Of a stretch of DNA of 64,000 bases, positions 38,269 to 48,853 are shown piece after piece (position 1 is the first letter of the stretch; the number at the start of each line of letters is the position of its first letter). A program made the position numbers and the translations under genes. Source of the DNA: Marinihelvus fidelis (GTDB lineage: Bacteria; Pseudomonadota; Gammaproteobacteria; Xanthomonadales; SZUA-36); contig NZ_VYXP01000005.1 in the NCBI RefSeq assembly GCF_008725655.1, forward strand, positions 208,209-272,208, read 5' to 3'. The notes beneath the pieces were generated by a model, which saw only the letters and a list, made by a program, of their open reading frames with translations, did no database searches and was not told where the DNA came from.

Positions 38269-38327
38269 GGACATTCCTCTGAGTGTGCTGTTGGTGTTAT
38301 GCCATTGAGTCTACCGGAACGCGCCGC

Positions 38328-39545
38328 TCAGAGCGCCACCCCGGCGGCGTGACCCGATGACCACGCCCACTGGAAGTTGAAACCGCCCAGGTGGCCGGTC
38401 ACGTCGACGACTTCGCCGATAAAGAACAGCCCCGGAGTATTCGATTCCATGGTTTTAGAAGACAACTGCCTGGTATCGACGCCGCCCAGCGTGACCTCGG
38501 CGGTGCGGTAGCCCTCGGTGGCGGCGGGCTTGATCTCCCAACCCTGCAGGCGTTCGGCGACTGCCCGCAGTTGCCGGTCGGGCCAGTCAGCAAGCGGCTT
38601 TTCCGCCATCTGTGGCCACCACTCGGCCTGCAACGTCATGACCAGGTTTTTGGGCAACAGCGTCGTGAGTGATGTGCGCAGCGTCGCCCGCGGGTTCGAC
38701 GCCTTGAAGGCCAACAACGCCTGTTCGGCGTCGTGCCCCGGCAACAAGTCAACCTGGATGGACTCACCCGGGCGCCAGTAGCTGGAGACCTGCAGGATGA
38801 CCGGGCCGCTCAGGCCGCGGTGGGTGAACAAAAGGTCTTCCCGGAAGCTGGCGCGCTGGTTCGCCACGATGGCTTCGCAGGACACACCGGACAGGGCCTT
38901 GCACAGGGCCTGGGTTTCATCGGTCAACGTGAACGGCACCAGCCCGGCCGTGCGTGGCAATAACGCCAGGCCAAACTGCTCGGCGAGCTGGTACCCGAAC
39001 CCGGACCCGCCCAGGCTGGGGATCGACAGGCCGCCGGTGGCCACCACCAGGCTCTCGGCACTGAACCGGCCCTGGTCCGTGGCCAATTCGAAATGACCGG
39101 CATGGCGCGCTTCCGAGGTTTCGCAACGCGTCAGCACCGTGACCCCGGCCTTCTCGCACTCCGCCATCAACATCGCCACGACCTGTTTCGACGACTCGCG
39201 ACAGAACAGCTGTCCACTCAGGCCGTTGACGGTTTCCTTTTCGAAGTACTCGATCCCGTGTGATTCCACCATCGCGATGAAATCCCATTGGGTATATCGG
39301 CTCAGCGCGCTCTTGCAAAAGTGTGGATTGGCGGACAGGAAGCGGTCCGGCGCCGCATGCAGGTTGGTGAAGTTGCAGCGGCCACCGCCGGACATCAGGA
39401 TTTTCTTGCCCACCTTGTTGGAGCGGTCAAGCACGATCACGCGGCGGCCGCGGCGCGCGGCGGTAATCGCGCACATCAGGCCGGCGGCGCCGGCGCCCAG
39501 GACAATAACGTCTGCTTGCAAACGGGAGGTGGACATCGACGTCAT
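38328..39545 (-). CDS. HI0933-family FAD-dependent oxidoreductase
   Basis: The product is 405 aa. The FAD-binding GAGAAGLMCAITAARRG begins at about residue 17, followed by VGKKILMSGGGRCNFTN, a hallmark of the HI0933/YhiN flavoprotein family, and a C-terminal GLFFIGEVVDVTGHLGG then FQWAWSSGHAAG. Physiological substrate is not known. The start overlaps the recD stop as ATGA, so it belongs to the end of the recCBD transcript. Confidence 0.88.
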   Translation of the reverse strand: MTSMSTSRLQADVIVLGAGAAGLMCAITAARRGRRVIVLDRSNKVGKKILMSGGGRCNFTNLHAAPDRFLSANPHFCKSALSRYTQWDFIAMVESHGIEYFEKETVNGLSGQLFCRESSKQVVAMLMAECEKAGVTVLTRCETSEARHAGHFELATDQGRFSAESLVVATGGLSIPSLGGSGFGYQLAEQFGLALLPRTAGLVPFTLTDETQALCKALSGVSCEAIVANQRASFREDLLFTHRGLSGPVILQVSSYWRPGESIQVDLLPGHDAEQALLAFKASNPRATLRTSLTTLLPKNLVMTLQAEWWPQMAEKPLADWPDRQLRAVAERLQGWEIKPAATEGYRTAEVTLGGVDTRQLSSKTMESNTPGLFFIGEVVDVTGHLGGFNFQWAWSSGHAAGVAL

Positions 39546-41365
39546 CCGCTGGAGCGGTGCCCCAGGCCCGACATCCTGACGGTCCTGCGGTTGGTCATCG
39601 CTTGAATGACGCCGGGGCCGGCATGGATATCCAGCGCCTTCGCGGCCCTTGTGATGCCGGTATAGAGCAACTCCCGCGTGAGCACCGGGTGGTCGTTCAT
39701 CTGGTTGGCGTCATCGGGCAGCACCAGCACGACCTTGTCGTACTCCGAGCCCTGCGACTTGTGCACGGTCAGCGCATAGGCGGTCTCGAACGCCGGCATC
39801 TGTGCGAACCGGATGGCACGCGGGCTGTCCCCGGGGAAGCAGGCGCGCAACTCGCCGTGCTCGGTGTCGATCACCCAGCCGGCGGGACCGGGACTGTCAT
39901 CACCAGGTTCGTCATCGGTAATTTCACGTACCGGCAGCACCAGGCCGATATCACCGTTGTAGAGTTTCCGCTCATGATCATTGGCGGTGACCATCACCGG
40001 GATGCCGGGGTACCAGGCCTGTAGCTCGCGGCGTGAAGGCTGGCCGGTGGCGTGTTCATGCCGGCCGCCGAAGCGGCGCTCCAGCCGGGCATTGATGCCG
40101 GCCACGCCGGCGGGACCGGCGCGCAGGGCGCAGAGCAACTGGAACCGGCCATGGAACTTGAGCAGCTCAACGACACTGTCGTGCGCGGCGACCTTTTCCA
40201 CCAGGGCCTGGTAGTGGTTCGTGGCATCCTCCAGCCAGGCGGGTGCCGCACCCGGTGAGTTTTCCACCACGTGCCGGACGATCCCGTTGTCGAGCAGGGC
40301 CTCGCCTGGGGCCTGGCCGGCGTTGACCACCTGAGCCAGGTCGTTGATGGCCTGGATGCTGCGGTGATTGGTGCTGAGCACCGCCACCGGGGCGTCCTCC
40401 GCACCATACACCGAATCCGGCCCGCCACGGCAGAGCTCGGCGAGCACGCCGCCGGCCTCCACCGAGGCCAGCTGGTCGCGGTCACCCAGCAGCACCAGCC
40501 TGCCGTGATCAGGCAGCGCAGCCAGGATGCGCGCCATCATCGGCAGGTCCACCATGCTGGCCTCGTCGACGACCAGCACGTCCAGCGGCAGCCGGTTGTG
40601 CGTATCGAAGCGCGGTTTGGGTGTGTGCCGGTAGATGCCCAGCAACGAGTGCAAGGTATGGGCCTTGCCGGGCAGCGTGGCGACATCGGGCCGGCTGCCC
40701 CTGGCGGTACCGCCCTCGAGCACGCTGCGCAGCGATTCCATCATGCGATTGGCGGCCTTGCCGGTGGGCGCGGCCATCTCGATGCGCAGCGTCGGGTCGG
40801 CCTCCAGCAGCAGGGTGATGATACGGGCCACGGTCCAGGTCTTGCCGGTGCCGGGGCCGCCCGTGATAACGGCCAGGCGGCGTGTCAACGCGGTCTGCAC
40901 GGCGGTGCATTGGCCTTCGTCCAGGCCGGCGGTCACCACCTCGACCGCGGGAAGCCGTGCCTGGGCGAGTTGGCGGACTCGTGAACACACGCCTTGCTCG
41001 AAACGGAAATACTTCTGCAACCATAGCCGGCGCCCGTCGGCCGAACGAACCAGCGGTGTTGCCGGGCCGGCGTCGCCGCCGCTGCCGGCATGCGCCGCGA
41101 CCGCGCAGGCGGTCTCCGGCAGGGCGCAGACCGATTCCGGGCCCAGGCCATCAAGCAGTTCATCCAGCGTTGGCTCGTGCAGCTCCCGGTACAGGTCCAG
41201 GTCCAGGCAGGTGTGTTTCAGGTGCAGTGCGAAACTGGCCGCGGCCGCCAGCCGGCCCGCCGTGGCCCGGCCGGCAGGGTCCGCCACCAGCCGCGTGGCC
41301 ACCCAGTCGGCAAAGCTGATATCCAGCTGGCGCAGGGACGGGTGCCGATCGCGGCGGTCACTCAT
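39542..41365 (-). CDS. recD: Exodeoxyribonuclease V alpha subunit (RecD)
   Basis: The product is 607 aa from ATG 41365, inside the end of recB (8-bp overlap). Helicase superfamily 1B motifs are present: Walker A GGPGTGKTWTVARI, APTGKAANRM, Walker B DVLVVDEASMVDLPMM, GDRDQLASVEAGGVLAEL, and the C-terminal AYALTVHKSQGSEYDKV. RecD is the fast 5'-3' helicase of RecBCD, which processes double-strand breaks and degrades foreign linear DNA. Gene order recC-recB-recD differs from E. coli, where ptr separates recC and recB, but is common in other gammaproteobacteria. Confidence 0.95.
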   Translation of the reverse strand: MSDRRDRHPSLRQLDISFADWVATRLVADPAGRATAGRLAAAASFALHLKHTCLDLDLYRELHEPTLDELLDGLGPESVCALPETACAVAAHAGSGGDAGPATPLVRSADGRRLWLQKYFRFEQGVCSRVRQLAQARLPAVEVVTAGLDEGQCTAVQTALTRRLAVITGGPGTGKTWTVARIITLLLEADPTLRIEMAAPTGKAANRMMESLRSVLEGGTARGSRPDVATLPGKAHTLHSLLGIYRHTPKPRFDTHNRLPLDVLVVDEASMVDLPMMARILAALPDHGRLVLLGDRDQLASVEAGGVLAELCRGGPDSVYGAEDAPVAVLSTNHRSIQAINDLAQVVNAGQAPGEALLDNGIVRHVVENSPGAAPAWLEDATNHYQALVEKVAAHDSVVELLKFHGRFQLLCALRAGPAGVAGINARLERRFGGRHEHATGQPSRRELQAWYPGIPVMVTANDHERKLYNGDIGLVLPVREITDDEPGDDSPGPAGWVIDTEHGELRACFPGDSPRAIRFAQMPAFETAYALTVHKSQGSEYDKVVLVLPDDANQMNDHPVLTRELLYTGITRAAKALDIHAGPGVIQAMTNRRTVRMSGLGHRSSG

Positions 41366-44300
41366 GGTGGTCTCCCGCCAGCGCGCGGTCCAGGCGCTCG
41401 ACGCTTTCCAGCGAGGGCCGCGTGAACCAGGCGCCGTGATCCGGGTAATCCGCCAGCCCCATGCCGCGCAGGAACAGGTAATAGACACCGCCGAACCGGA
41501 ACTCGCCATCGTCGAACCCATAACGCTCGCCCAGGCGGCGTCGGAAGTGCCGGTGCGCCGCGACGGCATAGATCATGTACTGCAGGTCGTAGCGATGCTC
41601 CGCGATGGATGCGCCCATGCCCGCGTGGTCATAGAACCGCGGCGCACGGCCCAGGGTGTTGGACTTGTAGTCGACCACGTATATCCGGCCGTCGTGGACG
41701 AAGGTCAGGTCGATGGCGCCAGTCATCAGGCCGCTGATCGGACCGTAGCGATGGACAGGCGCCTGGCCGGCGGCGGCCAGGGCGGCGTTGATGGCGTCGA
41801 AATCCGTAATACCATCGCCACCGATGGCAAAATCAAAGCGCATCTCGGGAATCGCGCAACCGGCGGCGAACAGCGTATCCAGGCAGGTGCCCTCGAACGG
41901 GTGATGCAGGCAGTCGTTCATCCAGGTCGTCACGGCCTGCGCCAGGGCGGTGTCATCCAGGCCGGGAGTTTCCAGCCCGTAGCGCGTGACCCACTGACGG
42001 GCGATCTCACCCAGGTCGACCGCGGCCGGCTCGCCGGTGCCGGCCGGGGCGCGCGTCAGCGCATAAGTCTCGAGAATATCGTGCAGGCAACTGCCGGTAT
42101 TGGCCGAGCCCGGCAGCGCGAAGCGGATGTTATCCGCCCAGCCCGAATCGTCTTCGACAACGGCGACTTCCACCGCCGGGGCGTTGCCATCGTCATCGTC
42201 CTTAACCCCCAGGCGCGGCGCCTCGCCACGGACCAGGCCGGTGTAGCTGGTGATACGCCAGTGGCTCTGTGGCAGCTGCACGGCGGGAAGCGCCGGCACC
42301 AGCGCCTGCGCGGCGGCGGACCCGGCTTGGTACCGCACCGGGCCAACCTCGCCCGCTACCGCGTAACCGACGGTGCCCGGCGCGCCGCCGAAGCGCTGTT
42401 CGAGCGCAATTCGGATTTCCGCGAATGAAGGCGCGTCGGGAACGGCACCGTTTTCGTCGGCCGGCAGCGCCAGCAGGTGGCCCCACACTGACGCCGCAAA
42501 TTGCGGCGCCCTGGAGTTCCGGTACGACGCGCTGATGCCCACGTGGCACTGGTACACGGCGCGGGTCATGGCGACGTACAGCAGGCGCATGTCCTCGGCC
42601 AGGCGCTCGCGCTCCAGGTGCCGGGTCACTTTCGTCGTGTCACCACCGAACTCGACCACCGATTGCCAGTGGTCACCGCGGTCTTCGCGATAAAGCGGCG
42701 GACCCTTGTCCAGGCTGGTGTTCCAGGGCATGAAGAAAAACGGCAGGAACACCACCGGGTACTCCAGGCCTTTGGCGACATGAATGGTGACGATCTTGAC
42801 CAGGTCCTCGTCGCTCTCCAGACGCACACGGCGGACATCCTCGTCCAGGTGACTGTCATCACGCAGGCAGTCGGCGTACCAGTCCACCAGCTGCTCCGGC
42901 GTGGCGCAGTCCAGGTCACGCTGCTGCAGCAGGTCGCCCAGGTGTCGCAGGTCGGTGAACAGGCGGTCGCTGTCTTCGCGCCGGGCAATCGCGGGCAGGA
43001 GCCTGCGTGCCGGCTGCGAAAGCAACTGGTTGATCGCGGCCAGCACCCCGTGGCGAAGCCAGGTCTCACGGTAGCCGCCGAACTCGGCGATGACCGCCTC
43101 CAGGGCATCGTCATCGATTTCTATGTTTGCGAGCTCGTCAAAACCGTAACCAAACCCGCGCATCAGCGGCGTGGCCAGCGCCGACTTCAGGCGCCGGCGA
43201 TCGGTGCACTGGTCCATGGCCATCAGCACCAGCAGCAGGTCTTCGCTCACCTCCGAGTCACTGAAGACGCTGTCGCGCTGGCTGGCGAACACGCTGCGCA
43301 GGCCGATGTCCGGCTGCGCCAACGCCTGGCGAATATCGCGGGCTTCGTGAGCGCTGCGCACCAGCACCGCGATATCACCGGGTGTCAGGGGCTGCTCTTC
43401 GCCGTCGGCGCCGACCGTTTTCGCGCCGTGAACCGGATCCAGCAGCGCGGAAATTCGGGCCGCGGTGTCACGGGCATAAAGCCGCTTCAGCGGGTCGCCG
43501 TTCAGCTCCGCTTTTTCCGGCCGTTCAGCCGGGTGGCCGATAAACACCAGCGCCTCGTCGCCCATCGGGCTTTCGCCACCCAGGCGGTAGTCGCGTATCC
43601 GCCCGGGTGCCGCCTCCTCGCAGGACCGCACCGCCGTGAACGGCATGCCTTTGAAGACAAACGACAGCGCATCGTCATCGCCGGCGGGTGGCTCCGCGAA
43701 CAAGGCGTTAACGGCTTGCACCAGCAGCGCTCGGCTGCGCCAGTTGGTGTCGAGGTCATAGATGCCCTGGTTCTTGTCACCCCCGGCACATGCGGAAGCG
43801 ACCTGGCCGCGCACATCCAGGTAGGCAAAAATATCGGCGCCACGGAACCCGTAAATGGATTGCTTGGGGTCGCCGATCATGAACAGCCCCGCGCCCGGCG
43901 CCCTGGCCGCCGGGGTATCGTAAATGCGCTTGAACATACGGAACTGTTCCGGATCGGTGTCCTGGAACTCGTCCACCAGGCACACCGGGTACGCCTGCGC
44001 GATGGCGGCCTGCAGCGCCGGCCGGGTGTCATCGCGATCAAGGCGCTGGTTGATCAGGGTGATGACCTCGTCCAGGGACATGTCGCGCAGGTCAAGCCCC
44101 GCGCGGGCCTGCACCAGCGTCCGGTAAACCGCCGCGCGGGCCAGGTGAGCGACCTCTTGCCGCGCGTCCGGAAGACCAAACAGGTGGTCACGAACACGTA
44201 CCAGCAACTCCACCGGACCAGTCGTGCCAGGCGGCACCTGGAGTTCGGCCAGGTCCTTGAAGTAGTCGGACGCACCCGCCCCGGCCACCGCATCGACAGG

Positions 44301-45179
44301 CAGGGCCAGGTTCTTTTCAATGTATTTGATGATGTTGGTGACCCGCCCAGCGGCCACCGGTGAGTCTTCAAGCTCGCCCAGGGCTTCCACCAGCACGGCC
44401 TTCGTCGCCGCCCGGTCCGACGCACCGTCCTGCAATGGAAACGCCTGCGACCACTCATCCGCCAGGTCCTGGTGCGCCTGGCATAAAGCGGTCTGTGCCT
44501 GCACCACCGCATCCATGACTTCCCAGGCATCACCGGGCGGCAACGCGGGACGAACCTCGGCCGAGTCGCCCTTCACCCTGTTCCAGTACTTGCGAAAATC
44601 TTCCAGCTGCGGCCGGCCCAGCAAGGCGTAGACCAGGCCGGGCGCGCCCGTGCTCGCCGCCAGGCGCCGGAACAGGTCCGTGACGATGCGCTCGGAACGC
44701 TCACCACCGGTGTGACTGAGCTGGACATCATCGATCGCGCCGGTTTCGAACAGGAAGCTGGCCGCCGCCTTCACCGCGAAACTGTGGATGGTCGAAATAC
44801 CGGCCTCGTCCATGTTCACCAGCGCCCGCTGCAACCGAAACAGCATGGCCTTCATGCGTTCCGGGTCGTCATCGATCAGCGCGCTGATGCGGGGGTCATC
44901 ACTATGCCCTGCACGCAGGTCTCGCCAGGCCTTCTCGACCAGGGCGCGAATCCGCCCACGAAGTTCGCCGGCGGCGGCGCGCGTGAACGTCACCACCAGG
45001 ATCTCTTCAATGCGCCTCGGCGTCGAAAAATCCAGCCCTTCGCCGACACCCAGCACAAGCCGCAGCACCAGGTGGGCGATGCTGTAGGTCTTGCCGGTGC
45101 CCGCGCTGGCCTCCACCAGCCGGCGTCCGCTCAACGGGAAACCGGCGGAATCGAAATGCTCGACGTTTGACTCACTCAT
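41358..45179 (-). CDS. recB: Exodeoxyribonuclease V beta subunit (RecB)
   Basis: The product is 1273 aa. The N-terminal UvrD-like helicase has Walker A VEASAGTGKTYSI (about residue 22) and later LVDEFQDTDPEQF, FMIGDPKQSIYGFRGADI and VTIHVAKGLEYPVVFLPF. The C-terminal RecB nuclease domain shows GAIDLTFVHDGRIYVVDYKSN, containing the metal-binding Asp and the DYK catalytic motif, so nuclease activity should be intact. RecB supplies the 3'-5' helicase and the only nuclease of RecBCD. Overlaps recC by 8 bp. Confidence 0.96.
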   Translation of the reverse strand: MSESNVEHFDSAGFPLSGRRLVEASAGTGKTYSIAHLVLRLVLGVGEGLDFSTPRRIEEILVVTFTRAAAGELRGRIRALVEKAWRDLRAGHSDDPRISALIDDDPERMKAMLFRLQRALVNMDEAGISTIHSFAVKAAASFLFETGAIDDVQLSHTGGERSERIVTDLFRRLAASTGAPGLVYALLGRPQLEDFRKYWNRVKGDSAEVRPALPPGDAWEVMDAVVQAQTALCQAHQDLADEWSQAFPLQDGASDRAATKAVLVEALGELEDSPVAAGRVTNIIKYIEKNLALPVDAVAGAGASDYFKDLAELQVPPGTTGPVELLVRVRDHLFGLPDARQEVAHLARAAVYRTLVQARAGLDLRDMSLDEVITLINQRLDRDDTRPALQAAIAQAYPVCLVDEFQDTDPEQFRMFKRIYDTPAARAPGAGLFMIGDPKQSIYGFRGADIFAYLDVRGQVASACAGGDKNQGIYDLDTNWRSRALLVQAVNALFAEPPAGDDDALSFVFKGMPFTAVRSCEEAAPGRIRDYRLGGESPMGDEALVFIGHPAERPEKAELNGDPLKRLYARDTAARISALLDPVHGAKTVGADGEEQPLTPGDIAVLVRSAHEARDIRQALAQPDIGLRSVFASQRDSVFSDSEVSEDLLLVLMAMDQCTDRRRLKSALATPLMRGFGYGFDELANIEIDDDALEAVIAEFGGYRETWLRHGVLAAINQLLSQPARRLLPAIARREDSDRLFTDLRHLGDLLQQRDLDCATPEQLVDWYADCLRDDSHLDEDVRRVRLESDEDLVKIVTIHVAKGLEYPVVFLPFFFMPWNTSLDKGPPLYREDRGDHWQSVVEFGGDTTKVTRHLERERLAEDMRLLYVAMTRAVYQCHVGISASYRNSRAPQFAASVWGHLLALPADENGAVPDAPSFAEIRIALEQRFGGAPGTVGYAVAGEVGPVRYQAGSAAAQALVPALPAVQLPQSHWRITSYTGLVRGEAPRLGVKDDDDGNAPAVEVAVVEDDSGWADNIRFALPGSANTGSCLHDILETYALTRAPAGTGEPAAVDLGEIARQWVTRYGLETPGLDDTALAQAVTTWMNDCLHHPFEGTCLDTLFAAGCAIPEMRFDFAIGGDGITDFDAINAALAAAGQAPVHRYGPISGLMTGAIDLTFVHDGRIYVVDYKSNTLGRAPRFYDHAGMGASIAEHRYDLQYMIYAVAAHRHFRRRLGERYGFDDGEFRFGGVYYLFLRGMGLADYPDHGAWFTRPSLESVERLDRALAGDHHE

Positions 45180-48100
45180 CGCTACCCCCCTTCGCCCAGC
45201 GGTTCACGGCTTCGACCATCGCCGCCGAGGTGTCCAGGAACACCGGCTCCAACAGGGCTTCGGGCGTACCATAATAGGCCCGCTCCACCAGGTTGCCGCG
45301 CATGGAGTCATCACGGCCAAACCCGGATTCGTACCACTTTTTCCGGACGAGCTGACGTTGTTCATCCGGATCCAGGTCCACCAGTTCGGCGCTCAGTTCC
45401 GGGTGAAAGGGTAACCCGCCGTGAGCATGTGCCAGGTAGAGGTTGGCCAACCCAGAAAGCAATTCGATATGCCGGCGGCGATCAGCCAGGAAGTCCGCAT
45501 CAAAACGCAGGCCGACGTACTCACCGTTGAGCTTTCGCCTGTCAGCCGCCGACTTCGCGCCACCGAACACGCCCCACGCCTCCGTCAACCCACCGTCGTA
45601 CGAACCGGCCAGCACGGCCGTTCGCAGGTAGAAATCCAGTAGCGTTTTGAACTTCAGGCCGCTTGCGGACTGGTAGCGATAGGCGGCTTCATGCAGTGGC
45701 AGGGTGCCTGTGATGCGCAGGCTGGCCACCGGGCCGGTGGCGGTGCCAGCAACGGGAACCTCCAGGCGGATGGCTACATCGCTGGCCGGGCCGGCCTGGG
45801 CACGGAAAAACAAATAGGGCTCACCGAGCTCATCCAGTTTCTTCGCGGCATGCTGGCCCGCGCTGCCCATCGGCCACTGCCCCCGGGCCTGCAGCGACCG
45901 GACCAGGCCGTCAATCTGACGCTGTTTCTCCGCCGCCTGGTCCGCATCTGGACTTAGCGGGGACTGGTTAATCCGCCGCAGTAACGCGTTGCCCCGTTGC
46001 CAGGCCGCCAGGCCATCACCGGAACCGAGCATTTCCTCGTCTTCGACCTGGTCCTGATTAAGGCCCAGGCTGACACCATGGCGACGGAAAAACCACTTCG
46101 CCGGGCGGGTAAAGAAGGCGATGAAATCGTCAAGATCGACCTCGGCCGGGGTTTCCGTGGACACCACGCCGGCGTTCCACCGTGCGCGCAGGACACCGGG
46201 TTCCTCACCATCCTGGCCAGCGCCCCGCGCAGTCGCCTGTTCGGTGGCGATCGCCCAGGACGCCGGATCCAGCGAGAACCGCCGACTGTCCTCACGGGAC
46301 CGTCCGCCAAAGTAAGACGGGCTGAAAGGTTGCAGGGGATGACGGGTGTAGAGCCGGCCTTCGCGAAGCTGGCCTTCCTCATCGAAACCGTCGGTGGCAT
46401 AGCCGTCGCGCAGGTAGTCCATCAGTTCGGACGCCACCACGGACGGCTCGCGGGCCTCGTTGCGGTGCATGTCCTGGCCTATATAGCTGACATGGAAGGC
46501 CTGGCGTGCCGACAGCAGCGCCTCGAGAAACAGCCAGCGGTCATCGATGCGGGCGGAGCGGTCGCCTGCACGGTAGTCGTCGCGCATCAGGTCGAACCCG
46601 GGGCGGTCGATGCGGCGGGGGTAATCCTCCATGTTCATGCCGAGCAGGTAGACGACCTTGAACGGCACGCCGCGCATGGGCAGCAGGCTGCAGAACTTCA
46701 CGCCCTCGCTGAACGGGTGACGCATGCCGCTGCCCTGCCTCAGCACTGGCGCGATGGCGGCCCGTACCACGTCCAGCGGCACCGTCCCCGTAAACCACCC
46801 TGACTCACCGGCCCGGGCCAGTGACTCCAGCCCCCGGCGCAGTTCTGTGAACGCGGGCCGGTCTTCGTCATCCGGTTCGAAAAGGTCATTCAACATCCCA
46901 CCCAGGGTGCTGGCCCAGGCGGCCGGCGACCGGTCCCTCGCCAGCAGCTCACGGTAATGTTCGAGGCGCCGCCAGAAGCGCAGGAACCCGTCGAAGGCGG
47001 CCGCGTGACCGCCCTCGATGTCATCCAGCGGCTGCACGCCCAGGATGTTCGTATCACCATCCGCCGACATCGCGTATCCCGACAGCATGCGATCGAGCCC
47101 GAACGCCCAGCTGAATTCGCTAAAGGCGGCGCCGGTTTCCGCCTGCCGGTGCGCCGCGTCACGCCCCCAGCGTACGCCGGCATCGATCAGCCAGCGCCGG
47201 ATTGATTCGAAATCGCCGCGTTGCAGGCCAAACCGGCGCTGCACCGAGGGTAGCTCCAGCAGGCCCAGCACCTCTGAAAGCGGCAGCCGGCTCTCCGGCA
47301 ACTTGAGCAACGATTCAAAGCCATTCAGCACCGGCGATTCTTCCACCAGGGTCCGGTCGGCGATGTGGTAGTCAATACGCCGGCCATCGCCGCGTTCCGC
47401 GCCGCGCTCGAACACCGCCTTGATGCAGGGCACGTAGGGGGCCACGCGCGGCATCATCACCACCACATCGCGGGGGTTCAGGTCCGGGTCACGGTCGAAC
47501 AGGTCCAGCAGCTGGTCATGCAGCATCTCAACCTCGCGCAACGGGCCATGCGCGTTGTGGAAATGGATGCTGGGGGCGCCATCCGTCTCGCCTGCGGGCA
47601 ATGGCAGGGGCTCGCCTTCATCACCGGTTAGCGTTGCGATTTCGCCGCGGAAGCTGAGTTCCAGGATGTCCTGATGCACGGCGGTGAGCAGCCCACGGTC
47701 CCGCTCCGGATCCGGGTCGGTAAAGGCCTGGTGGTCCTCGACGCCCGCAGCCAGCTGGTACTCATCGGACTTTCGGTAAACCAGTTCCAGGAAGTCGCGA
47801 ACCTGCTGGCCCTGCGCCGCCAGCAGCGGGTTGCCCAGTTCCGGGGGCAGGCCCGTCGCCTGCTCTCCGGCCCGGTATCGCGCCGCTTCTTCGCGGATGG
47901 CCTGGCGCGCGGTGGGGATGTCGCACCAGTGCGCCTCGCAGGGGTTGAACAGGTAGAGGCTGACATCAACGTGGCGGGCAAGGCCCATCAGTACGTCCAG
48001 GTCGGACTCCGGCAGCGCCGTGACACCAAATACGGACAAGCGCCTGAACGGCAAAATCGCCGGATCGAAATCGCCCGACAGCCGATTGCACAGCGCACGG

Positions 48101-48729
48101 TGAATACCGGCCCGGTGGGCCTTCCGCGAAGGCGCCGGGGCCCCATCACCGGCCACGCGGATGAATCGCCAGATGGCGCGCTGCCAGGCCTCCGCCGATC
48201 GCCAGCTTTCCGACCATTCACGCCGGGTACCCGCCGGCTCGTCCCGGTCCCAGCCATCCACGATCCACCGCGGCCGGAACACCTGGTACTGGTCGAACAG
48301 GTCGGCCACGCGCGCCGCCAACTGGTAGCGCTTCAGCGCCGTCAGCGATTCTCCGGCATCGTCACGGTCCAGGTATTGGTTCACCGGCGCCAGCTCCGGC
48401 CGGGCCATCAGTTCCGGGTCTTGCAGGGCCGCCAGGATCCGCCAGGTCATCTCCAGCTTGTTCAGCGGAGTGACCTCGGGAATATCTTCGGCAACCACCA
48501 CTCGGGCCAGGTCCCAGAAAAACTGCGAGAACCGCGGATACTGAATATTGGCCGCGACGCCATGCAAGCGCGCCAGCTGAAGATTCACCCAGGCGCCCAT
48601 GGCCGGGTTTTCCAGCAACACCGTTTCGCCCTCCAGCGGGCCCATGCCGGGCGGCGCCTGGTCCAGGCGCACGGCCAGTTGCGCGAACAGGGTCTCAATC
48701 CGGTTGGCGTGGTAGATTTTCAGCGACAT
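45172..48729 (-). CDS. recC: Exodeoxyribonuclease V gamma subunit (RecC)
   Basis: The product is 1185 aa, normal for RecC. The start (YHANRIETLFAQLAVRL) and helicase-like remnants (DVVVMMPRVAPYVPCIKAVF, VVYLLGMNMEDYPRR) match the family, in which a dead helicase fold recognises Chi and splits the DNA strands. It is the first gene of recC-recB-recD-(HI0933-like). An upstream gap of about 120 bp separates it from the divergent LEA-type lipoprotein gene and should hold both promoters. Confidence 0.95.
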   Translation of the reverse strand: MSLKIYHANRIETLFAQLAVRLDQAPPGMGPLEGETVLLENPAMGAWVNLQLARLHGVAANIQYPRFSQFFWDLARVVVAEDIPEVTPLNKLEMTWRILAALQDPELMARPELAPVNQYLDRDDAGESLTALKRYQLAARVADLFDQYQVFRPRWIVDGWDRDEPAGTRREWSESWRSAEAWQRAIWRFIRVAGDGAPAPSRKAHRAGIHRALCNRLSGDFDPAILPFRRLSVFGVTALPESDLDVLMGLARHVDVSLYLFNPCEAHWCDIPTARQAIREEAARYRAGEQATGLPPELGNPLLAAQGQQVRDFLELVYRKSDEYQLAAGVEDHQAFTDPDPERDRGLLTAVHQDILELSFRGEIATLTGDEGEPLPLPAGETDGAPSIHFHNAHGPLREVEMLHDQLLDLFDRDPDLNPRDVVVMMPRVAPYVPCIKAVFERGAERGDGRRIDYHIADRTLVEESPVLNGFESLLKLPESRLPLSEVLGLLELPSVQRRFGLQRGDFESIRRWLIDAGVRWGRDAAHRQAETGAAFSEFSWAFGLDRMLSGYAMSADGDTNILGVQPLDDIEGGHAAAFDGFLRFWRRLEHYRELLARDRSPAAWASTLGGMLNDLFEPDDEDRPAFTELRRGLESLARAGESGWFTGTVPLDVVRAAIAPVLRQGSGMRHPFSEGVKFCSLLPMRGVPFKVVYLLGMNMEDYPRRIDRPGFDLMRDDYRAGDRSARIDDRWLFLEALLSARQAFHVSYIGQDMHRNEAREPSVVASELMDYLRDGYATDGFDEEGQLREGRLYTRHPLQPFSPSYFGGRSREDSRRFSLDPASWAIATEQATARGAGQDGEEPGVLRARWNAGVVSTETPAEVDLDDFIAFFTRPAKWFFRRHGVSLGLNQDQVEDEEMLGSGDGLAAWQRGNALLRRINQSPLSPDADQAAEKQRQIDGLVRSLQARGQWPMGSAGQHAAKKLDELGEPYLFFRAQAGPASDVAIRLEVPVAGTATGPVASLRITGTLPLHEAAYRYQSASGLKFKTLLDFYLRTAVLAGSYDGGLTEAWGVFGGAKSAADRRKLNGEYVGLRFDADFLADRRRHIELLSGLANLYLAHAHGGLPFHPELSAELVDLDPDEQRQLVRKKWYESGFGRDDSMRGNLVERAYYGTPEALLEPVFLDTSAAMVEAVNRWAKGGSDE

Positions 48730-48853
48730 CGGCGGGTCGATTGCTCCTGGGCGGGTCGGCAGGAAACCATGTTAACGGCGGACGTTATCAGTGCGTGAGA
48801 ATCCATGTACAGCGCACCGTATACTGGGCCTGACCATTCCCGGGGGAGGTGCC

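Noticed and set aside
42501-44363. A 620-codon plus-strand frame inside recB
   Set aside because: It is an antisense shadow of recB, whose helicase and nuclease motifs are complete.
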